A DNA stretch of 64,000 bases from Streptomyces antnestii (GTDB taxonomy: Bacteria; Actinomycetota; Actinomycetes; Streptomycetales; Streptomycetaceae): the NCBI RefSeq assembly GCF_004005495.1, contig NZ_RZYA01000003.1:62001-126000 (forward strand), in the 5' to 3' direction. How positions within the stretch are numbered: the first letter of the stretch is position 1; every line of letters begins with the position of its first letter. Under the pieces are notes generated by a model, which ran no database searches, was not told the DNA's origin, and saw nothing but the letters and a program-made list of their open reading frames with translations. A program made the position numbers and the translations under genes. Below are positions 57,725 to 64,000 of this stretch, piece by piece.

Positions 57725-58278
57725 AAATCACCCCGGCTGCACCCGCCGATCTTCCTCAGCTTCTCTCGTTCCGGACCGAAGCGGCTTCCTGGATCAGCAA
57801 ACTCGGCAGCGATCAATGGAGCCGCCCCTACCCCGCCGACCGCTTGTTGGCGACGATCGAGGCTGGAACGGTGTTCATGCTCCGTGACGGTTCTCGTACT
57901 GCAGGCACGATCACGCTCACACCGGAGGCCGAGGACGGGCTGTGGTCCGCCGAGGAGTTGGGGGAGCCGTCCATCTTCGTCAACAAACTGACGGTGTCTC
58001 GCGAGTATGCCGGCCAGGATCTTGGAGGCAGGCTCTTGGATTGGGCAGGAGATAGGGCCTACAGGTCAGGGGCCAAGTGGCTTCGGCTCGACGCGTGGAC
58101 CACCAACGAAGCGCTTCAGCGCTACTACTTGCAACAGGGCTTCGAGTACGTGCGGACAGTTCGCGAAGGCGGCGCAGTCAACGGAGGGCCAAGGGTTTCC
58201 GGATGGCTTGCCCAACGACCCGCCCGACCGGCCGATCACCGATTCGCCGACGAGACGCATAGCCCACGGCCCCTCTAG
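57721..58278 (+). CDS. GNAT-family N-acetyltransferase
   Basis: The protein has 185 residues from GTG 57721 overlapping the repressor stop. The acetyl-CoA-binding region reads LTVSREYAGQDLGGRLLDWA (about 90-109) with the R/Q-x-x-G-x-G/A-like turn, and the C-terminal ALQRYYLQQGFEYVRTV is the typical GNAT end. Substrate unknown. In pSAM2 the gene in this place is pra, a transfer activator, so this is cargo or a different control protein. Translational coupling with the repressor is odd for cargo. Confidence 0.88.
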   Translation: MKITPAAPADLPQLLSFRTEAASWISKLGSDQWSRPYPADRLLATIEAGTVFMLRDGSRTAGTITLTPEAEDGLWSAEELGEPSIFVNKLTVSREYAGQDLGGRLLDWAGDRAYRSGAKWLRLDAWTTNEALQRYYLQQGFEYVRTVREGGAVNGGPRVSGWLAQRPARPADHRFADETHSPRPL

Positions 58279-58766
58279 GCGAGCTGTTACAGGTTTCTCT
58301 ACCTCATCAAGGCACCCGGCTGCGCTCCGCTCCGCCGGGCGCGCTTCCCGGCTCCCGCTCCGCGCGACGCTCCTGCCTTCGGCCCGCTCCGCGCGCGCTC
58401 CCGCCGACGCGCGCCCACACATGGATAGGGCCGGAGGCCAATCGGCGATCACCGCATGAAGCGGACCCAGGCCAGGACATGCCTCCGGCGGGGGCGCTCA
58501 GACTCTGGGATGGAGGGGGCGCCGTACGCGAGTGCCGGCCCGTCGTGGCGTGCGCGGGGGAGCTCCCATCCCGTCCGCCATCGACCCAGGCAGAGCCGAG
58601 CAGACGCGGCCCATGGCGTCCAGGTCGTTCGTACAGTGGCGCGCTCCACCTGGACGCCATGAACCACGCCCGCTCCACGGTGTGTGGGTCGACGGCGGAC
58701 GGGATGGGAGCTGGGGAGAGTGGTGGGTTGAGGTGAGAGTGCGAAGCCCGGTTGTAGCGTGACCGC
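58279..58766. other. 488-bp gene-free region with low-complexity and nested inverted repeats
   Basis: The left part (58310-58420) is a C-rich, repetitive cgctccgc-type sequence. The right part carries a nested inverted repeat (58561-58712). No open frame has coding features. Replication, transfer (clt) or incompatibility functions of AICEs are often in such segments, but none can be assigned. Confidence 0.65.
58561..58712. repeat. Nested inverted repeats, candidate ori/transfer locus
   Basis: The outer arms, 28 bp each, at 58561-58588 and 58685-58712 match at 27 of 28 positions; the inner arms CATGGCGTCCAGGT at 58612-58625 and ACCTGGACGCCATG at 58648-58661 match perfectly. The single-stranded form would fold into a long two-tier hairpin, as single-strand origins of rolling-circle replicons do. 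Confidence 0.75.
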
Positions 58767-58973
58767 ATGGATGAACCCCGGATCAAGGTGTACGGCTCAG
58801 CCACCGAAATCACTGTGGCGGCCAACGCTGCCGGGCTGCGGGACTTGGCCGAACGACTCGTCGATCTCGCTGCTCCCGAACTCCGGGACGGCTATCACGA
58901 GCATCTTGAGAGCGGCATCAACCTCGAAGACGGCTCAATCAGCCTGATCCTCGAACGCGACGACAAGCTGTAG
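58767..58973 (+). CDS. Hypothetical 68-aa protein near attR (possibly Imm32-like)
   Basis: ATG 58767 gives 68 residues. The acidic sequence (RIKVYGSATEITVAANAAGL, then INLEDGSISLILERDDKL) has a beta-alpha-beta-like pattern. I recall the Imm32 immunity family having a similar look, but this is uncertain. It is the last gene before the att site, typical of cargo, and has no toxin partner in view. Confidence 0.6.
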   Translation: MDEPRIKVYGSATEITVAANAAGLRDLAERLVDLAAPELRDGYHEHLESGINLEDGSISLILERDDKL

Positions 58974-59088
58974 GCCTCTCTACAGCTCGCCGCCATGTTG
59001 CGTGCCAGAAGGCATCCGTGCCCCTCCCGTGCCCGATAGACCGGGAACTCACGGGGAACCACGGTCACGACCGGGCAGCACGCACGAC

Positions 59089-59125
59089 GAAGGCCCCCGA
59101 CCGATGTTCCTGGTCAGGGGCCTTC
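59089..59125. terminator. Element-borne terminator beside attR
   Basis: gaaggcccccgacc / ggtcaggggccttc forms a stem of about 13 bp, 8-9 bp outside the tRNA 3' end on the element side. It stops the reverse-strand tRNA-Ser transcript and also faces the 68-aa gene. Confidence 0.8.
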
Positions 59126-59132
59126 AACCTGC

Positions 59133-59189
59133 GCGGTGGGTGTGGGATTTGAACCCACGGTGACTCGCGCCACGACGGTTTTCAAGACC
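59133..59189. other. attR of the integrated element
   Basis: 57 bp identical to 48029-48085. It forms the 3' half of the intact tRNA-Ser(TGA). Sequence diverges at 59132 and 59190. Confidence 0.95.
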
Positions 59190-59218
59190 GTTCCCTTAGG
59201 CCGCTCGGGCAACCCACC
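59134..59218 (-). tRNA. tRNA-Ser (anticodon TGA), integration target of the AICE
   Basis: An 85-nt class II tRNA: acceptor arms ggtgggt/acccacc, an anticodon loop cttgaaa (TGA), a long variable arm and a T loop ggttcaaatcc; the discriminator base is G. The gene is rebuilt on insertion because the element carries the 3' half. Transcription is on the reverse strand into the element. Confidence 0.96.
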
Positions 59219-59279
59219 CTCGCCCCGCCGGGGACCGGCGGAGCGAGCACCAGGGTAGCGGGTTCGGCCGGGGACTCGG

Positions 59280-60788
59280 TCAGCTGTCGCCCTTGCGCTG
59301 GCCCAGGACCACGTTGACCGTGTGCTCCGAGCCGCCGCGCTTGTACGTGATCTTGACCGTGTCGCCCGGCTTGTGCGTCCAGATCTGGCCGATCAGGGTC
59401 GGACCACTGTCGATCACCGTGTCGTCGAGCTTGGTGATGACGTCGCCGGGCTTCAGACCCGCCTTGTCCGCCGGGCCGTTCGGCGTGACCGCGGACGAGC
59501 CGCCCGCGCCCTGCTCGGTGATCTTCGCGCCGTTGCCCTGCTCATCGAGCGCGACCGAGGCACCGATCACCGGGTAGACCGGCTGGCCGGTCTTGATCAG
59601 CTGGTTGGCGACGTTCTTCGCCTGGTTGATCGGGATGGCGAAGCCGAGGCCGACCGAGCCGGACTGGCCGGAACCTCCGATGCCGCCGCTGCTGCCGGGC
59701 TGGATCGCCGAGTTGATGCCGATGACCGCGCCCCGCGCGTCCAGCAGCGGACCACCCGAGTTGCCCGGGTTGATCGACGCGTCGGTCTGCAGCGCGTTCA
59801 TGTACGACGCCTTGCTGCTGCCCGAGCTGTCGCTGGAGGCCACCGGGCGGTTCTTCGCCGAGACGATGCCCGTCGTCACCGTGTTCGACAGGCCGAAGGG
59901 CGCGCCGATCGCGATGGTCGAGTCGCCGACGGCGACCTTGTCCGAGTTGGCGAGCTGGAGCGGCTTCAGGTGCGCCGGGGCGTTCTTCAGTTTGATGACC
60001 GCGACGTCGTAGCCCTGGGCACGGCCGATCACCACGGCGTCGTACTTCTTGCCGTTCGAGAACGTGGCCGAAAGCTTTCCTCCGTCGGCGGCCGAGGCCA
60101 CGACGTGGTTGTTGGTGAGGATGTGGCCCTGGGTGTCGTAGACGAAGCCGCTGCCCGTGCCGCCCTCGCCGTTGCTGCCCTGGGCCTCGATGGTGACGGT
60201 GCTCGGCAGCGCGTTCGCCGCGATGCCGGCGACCGAGGCCGGGTCACGCTTGAGGCCGCCCGGGCTGTCCGAGGCGGCGACCGTCGTCGAACTCGTGCCG
60301 CTGTCGTCGCCACGCTCCGCCGCCCAGTAGCCGATGCCGCCGCCGACACCGCCCGCGATCAGGGCCGCCACGATCACCGCGGCCAGCAGACCGCCCCGCC
60401 GGCCGCCCGGCTTGGGCTCCGGGGGCTGGTAGGAGGCGCCCCACGTGTGCCCGCCGCCGCCACCGTCCGCGTACGACGGAACGGCGGGCGGGGGCGGCGG
60501 CCAGCCACCCGCGGCCGCCGCCTCGTGCGTCCCGCCGGCTCCCGGTGCGGCCCCCGAGGCCGCGCCAGGACCTTCGTGCCCGCCCTGACCTTCGAACGCG
60601 CCCGGACCTTCGTGCGCGCCCGCGGCCGCGTCGCCCGGCACACCGTCGGCCGGCGTGGCCGCAGGCTCCGGAGGGGGCGCGGAACCGGCGGGTGCGGGGG
60701 CGGGTGCGGGAGTAGCGGGAGATTCCACCGGCACGGGAGGTGCGGACGGGGCCGGGGGTACCGAAGTGCCCTCGTTCTCGGTGCTCAC
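59280..60788 (-). CDS. HtrA/DegP-like trypsin-like serine protease with PDZ domain
   Basis: The protein has 502 residues. A Pro/Ala-rich cytoplasmic tail of about 130 residues precedes one membrane helix (LLAAVIVAALIAGGVGGGIG), then the protease domain with the catalytic triad (His in LTNNHVV, Asp in YDVAVIKL, Ser in GNSGGPLL), and a C-terminal PDZ domain (GPADKAGLKPGDVITKLDD). Such proteins degrade misfolded proteins outside the cell membrane. The start is ATG 60788. The divergent GDPD gene lies 190 bp away. Confidence 0.94.
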   Translation of the reverse strand: MSTENEGTSVPPAPSAPPVPVESPATPAPAPAPAGSAPPPEPAATPADGVPGDAAAGAHEGPGAFEGQGGHEGPGAASGAAPGAGGTHEAAAAGGWPPPPPAVPSYADGGGGGHTWGASYQPPEPKPGGRRGGLLAAVIVAALIAGGVGGGIGYWAAERGDDSGTSSTTVAASDSPGGLKRDPASVAGIAANALPSTVTIEAQGSNGEGGTGSGFVYDTQGHILTNNHVVASAADGGKLSATFSNGKKYDAVVIGRAQGYDVAVIKLKNAPAHLKPLQLANSDKVAVGDSTIAIGAPFGLSNTVTTGIVSAKNRPVASSDSSGSSKASYMNALQTDASINPGNSGGPLLDARGAVIGINSAIQPGSSGGIGGSGQSGSVGLGFAIPINQAKNVANQLIKTGQPVYPVIGASVALDEQGNGAKITEQGAGGSSAVTPNGPADKAGLKPGDVITKLDDTVIDSGPTLIGQIWTHKPGDTVKITYKRGGSEHTVNVVLGQRKGDS

Positions 60789-60978
60789 AGCTCTTCTCCT
60801 CGATCCACGGCTGTACCAGCTGATTCCATCGGCACTGCTGTTTGTATGCGGTCAGCTTTTCCCACGGGACGTCAGGGCACCATAAGGCGTTCCTGTGCGT
60901 CCGCTGCCATCCTTTACTCCGGGCGAAACGGACGCATCCGCTGGGCGGCCCGGCGCCTGGCGGTGGCACCATGACGCG

Positions 60979-61809
60979 GTGACCCTCGCACGACAGCAGC
61001 AGATCCAGGTCGTCGCCCACCGCGGAGCCTCCGACGAGGCCCCCGAGCACACGCTGGCCGCCTACAGAAGGGCCATCGAGGACGGCGCCGACGCCCTCGA
61101 ATGCGATGTGCGCCTCACGGCGGACGGCCATCTCGTCTGCGTGCACGACCGTCGCGTCAACCGTACGTCGAACGGGCGCGGAGCGGTGTCGGCGCTGGAA
61201 CTCGCGGACCTCGCCGCCCTCGACTTCGGCTCCTGGAAGAACAGCGAGGCGGGCCGCACCAGCGCGGAGGGCCCCGACTGGGAAGCCTCCGCCGGGGAGG
61301 ACACCTCCGTCCTGACCCTTGAGCGCCTGCTCGAACTGGTCCACGACGCCGGCCGCCCCGTGGAGCTCGCCATCGAGACCAAGCACCCCACCCGCTGGGC
61401 CGGCCAGGTCGAGGACCGCCTGCTGGTCCTGCTCAAGCGGTTCGGCCTCGACTCGCCGTCCGGGGCACCCGGCGAACCGTCCCCGGTACGCGTCATGAGC
61501 TTCTCGGCCCGCTCCCTGTACCGCATCCAGGCCGCGGCCCCCACCCTGCCGACGGTCTACCTGATGCAGTTCGTGTCGCCCCGGCACCGCGACGGCCGCC
61601 TCCCCCGAGGGGTCACCATCGCCGGCCCGGGCGTCCGCATCGTGCGCGGCCACCCCGGCTACGTGGAGAAACTCAAGCGGGCGGGCCATCAGGTGCACGT
61701 GTGGACGGTGAACGAGCCGGAGGACGTCGACCTGTGCGTCGGGCTCGGCGTCGACGCGATCATCACCAACCGGCCCCGCGCGGTTCTCCGCCAGCTCGGC
61801 AGGGGCTAG
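60979..61809 (+). CDS. Glycerophosphodiester phosphodiesterase family protein
   Basis: The protein has 276 residues from GTG 60979. Active-site motifs are present: VVAHRGASDEAPEHTLAAY (catalytic His), DALECDVRLTADGHLVCVHD (Glu/Asp metal ligands and second His), and VELAIETKHP. It should hydrolyse glycerophosphodiesters to glycerol-3-phosphate and alcohol. No signal peptide, so it is cytoplasmic. Frame extension to 60895 is upstream sequence. Confidence 0.92.
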   Translation: MTLARQQQIQVVAHRGASDEAPEHTLAAYRRAIEDGADALECDVRLTADGHLVCVHDRRVNRTSNGRGAVSALELADLAALDFGSWKNSEAGRTSAEGPDWEASAGEDTSVLTLERLLELVHDAGRPVELAIETKHPTRWAGQVEDRLLVLLKRFGLDSPSGAPGEPSPVRVMSFSARSLYRIQAAAPTLPTVYLMQFVSPRHRDGRLPRGVTIAGPGVRIVRGHPGYVEKLKRAGHQVHVWTVNEPEDVDLCVGLGVDAIITNRPRAVLRQLGRG

Positions 61810-61960
61810 AACCAGCCACGCGCCCATCACAGGGAGTGCTCCGGCGCGTTCGCTCCGTATTCGATCGTCACGAGTGCGTCACTGAGCGTGGATTGGCCGG
61901 TTTCCGGTCCAATCCAGCGGGGCATTCACACCGTGGCGTGGGGCGAAGGAGGTCTCGGGG

Positions 61961-62512
61961 GTGGCGTTGGTGGTGGCACAGGAAGTGCCCGCGTCGTCGA
62001 GCATGGCCGTACCCCATGGCCCTGCGGGCGTGGGCGAGGCGAGACACCGGATGCGCGACCAGCTGCGCGTCGGCGGGGTCCCGGAAGCGGTCATCGACGA
62101 TGCCGTACTGATCCTTTCCGAGTTGCTGAGCAACGCCTGCCGGCACGGCAGGCCCCTCGGCGACGAACTGGCCGGGGACGGCGACGTCCGGGCCGCCTGG
62201 AGGGTCGACGCGCGGGGCTGTCTCACCGTCGAGGTGACGGACGGTGGTGGTCCGACCCGTCCGGTTCCGGCCACGCCCTCGGTCACCGCACACGGCGGCC
62301 GCGGGCTCAACATCATCACGGCACTGGCCGACGACTGGGGCGTACGGGACGACGCACCCGGTGAGGTCACCGTCTGGGTGGTCGTGCACAAGGACGTCCG
62401 CTCCGACAGTCAGGCACCACGCCGCGACGGGTTCACCACGCGCGTGAACAGCCCCTCGCCCGCGCCGCTGTCCGGCCTCGATCTCGCGGACGCCTTCGAC
62501 GACTTGGGCTGA
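61961..62512 (+). CDS. ATP-binding anti-sigma-like regulator (HATPase_c_2)
   Basis: The protein has 183 residues from GTG 61961. A GHKL kinase-like fold: ARHRMRDQLRVGGVPEAVID, the N-box ILSELLSNACRHG, the G1-like VEVTDGGGPTRPVP and the G2-like GGRGLNIITALADDWG. This is the RsbW/SpoIIAB-like class, expanded in Streptomyces, which binds sigma or anti-anti-sigma factors. Partner unknown. A hairpin GGATTGG...CCAATCC at 61890-61915 precedes it. Confidence 0.88.
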   Translation: MALVVAQEVPASSSMAVPHGPAGVGEARHRMRDQLRVGGVPEAVIDDAVLILSELLSNACRHGRPLGDELAGDGDVRAAWRVDARGCLTVEVTDGGGPTRPVPATPSVTAHGGRGLNIITALADDWGVRDDAPGEVTVWVVVHKDVRSDSQAPRRDGFTTRVNSPSPAPLSGLDLADAFDDLG

Positions 62513-62641
62513 TTCCCGCCCCGCCGGCCCCGGCCGGATCCCGCCCCGGCCGCACGCCCCGGCCTGATCCCCGCCCCTGGCCGTACGAGGGGCTAGGCTC
62601 GCGCCCGTACGTACGAGAGCCGTAACCGGGAGACACCCAAG

Positions 62642-63604
62642 ATGGCCAAGAAGCGCCCCCAGACCAAGGGCAAGTCGCACGTCAGCAGCGGGGAGATCCC
62701 GGTCGTCGGCGCCCGGGAACCCTGCCCCTGCGGGAGTGGCCGCCGCTACAAGGCCTGCCACGGCCGCGCCGCCGCGCACGCGGTGACCGAGCTGGTGCAG
62801 CGCCCGTTCGAGGGTCTCGCGGGTGAGGGCGACTGGGTCGCCCTGCGCGAACTGGTGCCCGCCGCGACGGCGGAGCTGACGCTCAAGGAGAGCCTGCCGG
62901 ACGACGTCCCCTCGGTCACGCTCGCGACGGTGCTGCCCATGGCGTGGCCCGCGCTGCGCCGCGACGACGGCTCGGTCCTGCTCGGCCTGCAGAACGACAC
63001 CTCGTCGGGCGACCTGAGCCGCGATCTGGCCGACACCCTTCAGCGCGCGCTCACCGCCGAGCCCGGTACGCCGGTTCAGGCGCGCCGCGCGCCCGCCGAC
63101 GCACCGCGCCTCCAGGACCTGCTGGACCCGGAGGCCACGTTCGAGCCGGTCGTGCACACGGGCTTCGAGTTCTGGGTGCCCGACTCGGAGAACGCCACCA
63201 CGGAGGTCTCCGCGTCCCTGGAGCGGGCCAACGCGGCCGCGATCCCGACCGTGAAGCTCTCGGGTGTCGACGCCGCGTACTGGTGCGAGACCCCCGAGAA
63301 GAACCACCTGCGGTGGGTCATGCCGTACGCCGAGGAGAAGCTGCTCGACGCGCTGGCCCGGCTGCACGCCGCCGGTTCGTCCTCCCTCGGCGAGGGCACG
63401 CGTCTGGTCGGGTCCTTCCGGGCGCACGGTCTGACCGTTCCGGTCTGGGACCTGCCCACGGGCATGGGCGCCGAGGACATCGAGAAGCCGGCCGCCGAGT
63501 TCGCCGAGCGGCTCACCGCGGCCCTCGCCTCCGACGCCCCGCTGACCGTGGACGAGCGTCGGGCGCGCGGTGGTCTCACCAACCGACAGGTGACTCTCAG
63601 CTGA
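62642..63604 (+). CDS. DUF5926 protein with N-terminal SEC-C zinc motif
   Basis: The protein has 320 residues with gggaga upstream of ATG. A basic N-terminus (MAKKRPQTKGKSH) precedes a SEC-C zinc motif (PCPCGSGRRYKACHGR, about 28-43). The remainder is DUF5926, with no known activity. It is conserved in actinobacteria. A TAGGCT -10-like box lies about 50 bp upstream. Ends just before the region with the candidate small RNA. Confidence 0.9.
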   Translation: MAKKRPQTKGKSHVSSGEIPVVGAREPCPCGSGRRYKACHGRAAAHAVTELVQRPFEGLAGEGDWVALRELVPAATAELTLKESLPDDVPSVTLATVLPMAWPALRRDDGSVLLGLQNDTSSGDLSRDLADTLQRALTAEPGTPVQARRAPADAPRLQDLLDPEATFEPVVHTGFEFWVPDSENATTEVSASLERANAAAIPTVKLSGVDAAYWCETPEKNHLRWVMPYAEEKLLDALARLHAAGSSSLGEGTRLVGSFRAHGLTVPVWDLPTGMGAEDIEKPAAEFAERLTAALASDAPLTVDERRARGGLTNRQVTLS

Positions 63605-63645
63605 CCGACCGGTCAGGCACAGAAGCGGTGGCGGAACGGGTGACT

Positions 63646-63672
63646 CCTGTCACAACTCCCCGTAGTGGCAGG
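63646..63672 (+). other. Hairpin with C-rich loop after the DUF5926 gene
   Basis: An 8-bp stem, cctgtcac / gtggcagg (one G-U pair), with the loop aactccccgta. It may terminate the DUF5926 transcript or belong to the same small RNA system as the hairpin at 63740. Confidence 0.45.
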
Positions 63673-63734
63673 TAAATCCGCAGACGAATAGCCGAGATCG
63701 AATTTGCTAACGGCCGATCTCTTGTTACCGTTCG

Positions 63735-63790
63735 AGTAGCCCGGTTGCTGGTGCATCCCCCGTCGCCAGCAACCGGGTCCTTCTGTTTCC
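63735..63790 (+). ncRNA. Candidate small RNA with C-rich loop (6C-RNA-like)
   Basis: A TTGCTA-N16-TACCGT promoter-like sequence (63704-63731) precedes a perfect 12-bp stem, cccggttgctgg / ccagcaaccggg (63740-63751, 63766-63777), with loop tgcatcccccgtcg. Hairpins with C-rich loops next to this gene resemble, from memory, the actinobacterial 6C RNA (scr3974 near SCO3974). Boundaries and start are inferred. Confidence 0.45.
63739..63778. terminator. Strong hairpin terminator before the last gene
   Basis: The same 12-bp stem with t-rich sequence after it (gggtccttctgttt). It sits between converging transcription units: the DUF5926 side and the reverse-strand partial gene. Confidence 0.7.
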
Positions 63791-63804
63791 GGGCACCTGT
63801 CCGG

Positions 63805-64000
63805 TCAGCTGCCGGTCGGCGCCGCCGCGTTGCTCCCCGACCTGAGAAGCAGCGGACCCTCGTCCCCGGCCCCCGCGAACTCCGCCACCGCCGAGTAGTC
63901 GCCCGCCTCACCCGCCGTCCGCTCCCGCGGGGTGTCACACGTCCCCGGTTCGTCCTGAGCACCCACCGCACAGTGCATCTGCACGGTGCGCCCGGCCGGA
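63805..64000 (-). CDS. C-terminal part of an unknown protein (cut by window edge)
   Basis: The reverse-strand frame is open from the window edge to TGA at 63805-63807, giving 64 residues. It contains two Cys (QMHCAVGAQ and GTCDTPRER), then an acidic stretch and a weakly polar end (LLLRSGSNAAAPTGS). The composition is normal for Streptomyces coding sequence and the two Cys could form a disulfide, suggesting an exported domain. The N-terminus is outside the window, so no product can be named. The competing frame at 63597-63971 is Arg-rich and not credible. Confidence 0.55.
   Translation of the reverse strand, partial: PAGRTVQMHCAVGAQDEPGTCDTPRERTAGEAGDYSAVAEFAGAGDEGPLLLRSGSNAAAPTGS

Larger units (their letters stand above)
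48029..59189. mobile_element. Integrated AICE (pSAM2-type integrative and conjugative element), about 11.1 kb
   Basis: Bounded by 57-bp att repeats in tRNA-Ser(TGA). It encodes tyrosine integrase, Xis, HUH Rep, FtsK-like Tra, Spd-type spread proteins, SCO3933-family protein and a GntR repressor: the full kit for site-specific integration, rolling-circle replication and single-gene conjugative transfer of double-stranded DNA. Extra cargo are a cytosine methyltransferase, a GNAT protein and a 68-aa protein. No gene looks broken, so the element may be functional. Confidence 0.93.

Noticed and set aside
58310..58420. Possible gene or repeat array in the C-rich stretch
   Set aside because: Irregular low-complexity sequence with no stable unit, ribosome site or credible frame.
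63597..63971. A 124-residue reverse frame near the right edge
   Set aside because: Arg-rich, overlaps the DUF5926 end and the hairpin region; the partial gene in the other frame (63805-64000) is more natural.

Overview
The window is Streptomyces-type chromosome. GC is very high with strong third-position bias, many starts are GTG, several genes look leaderless, and two SigB/SigF-type sigma genes sit in tandem beside tadA and upp. That gene order matches, from memory, the S. coelicolor SCO4044 to SCO3973 region read toward oriC. A perfect ParB-binding parS palindrome at 37478-37493 fits an origin-proximal location.

Layout. (1) 1-9666: a truncated MASE1 sensor, a SpoIIE-type PP2C phosphatase, a PEP-mutase-like enzyme, a cupin, a LysR regulator divergent from a TSUP permease, an HhH-GPD protein, a HerA-like ATPase, a VapB-like protein, a LytR_C protein and upp. 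(2) 9761-14168: tadA with its partner, tRNA-Ser(CGA), small proteins, sigF and a sigN-like gene. (3) 14237-23666: a lipoprotein, a MarR/DHA2 exporter operon whose exporter carries a beta-sandwich tail, a YceI protein with a similar extension, a PPOX protein with a fresh 87-bp duplication, a TetR/MFS pair with a clear operator, and a secreted EEP-family protein. (4) 23698-29508: a probable four-gene operon of response regulator, kinase, GT2-GtrA fusion and GT39 membrane glycosyltransferase. (5) 29645-41074: an amidohydrolase, a DUF2797 protein, two tRNAs, a subtilisin inhibitor, a 1464-residue PAS/pseudokinase/receiver protein, an acyl-CoA ligase, an ECF sigma factor and a DUF1906 protein. (6) 41127-46098: a tightly overlapping five-gene operon (two acyl-CoA dehydrogenases, a MaoC-DUF35 protein, a MaoC protein and an Ltp2-like thiolase) with the gene content of the mycobacterial igr cholesterol side-chain operon. 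(7) 46317-47871: a small secreted protein and a prim-pol gene with a LexA-like box.

(8) 48029-59189 is an integrated actinomycete integrative and conjugative element (AICE) of the pSAM2 type. It is bounded by 57-bp perfect repeats of the 3' part of tRNA-Ser(TGA). The intact tRNA is on the right, and the element supplies a terminator just beyond it. Inside are a tyrosine integrase, Xis, an HUH-type Rep, a small cytosine methyltransferase, a run of small Cys-rich or membrane proteins (SpdD, SpdB/DUF2637 and others), an FtsK-like Tra, an SCO3933-family protein, a divergent GntR/KorSA-type repressor with a GNAT protein, and a 68-aa protein. Six genes from 52595 to 48758 are joined end to end by stop-start overlaps. 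Between the transfer operon and korSA lies a perfect 16-bp inverted repeat, the probable repressor operator. A 488-bp gene-free stretch holds nested inverted repeats that could be a replication or transfer locus.

(9) 59280-64000: an HtrA-like protease, a glycerophosphodiesterase, an anti-sigma-like ATPase, a DUF5926/SEC-C protein, a candidate C-loop small RNA with terminator, and a truncated reverse-strand gene at the edge. No secondary-metabolite cluster or CRISPR array was seen.
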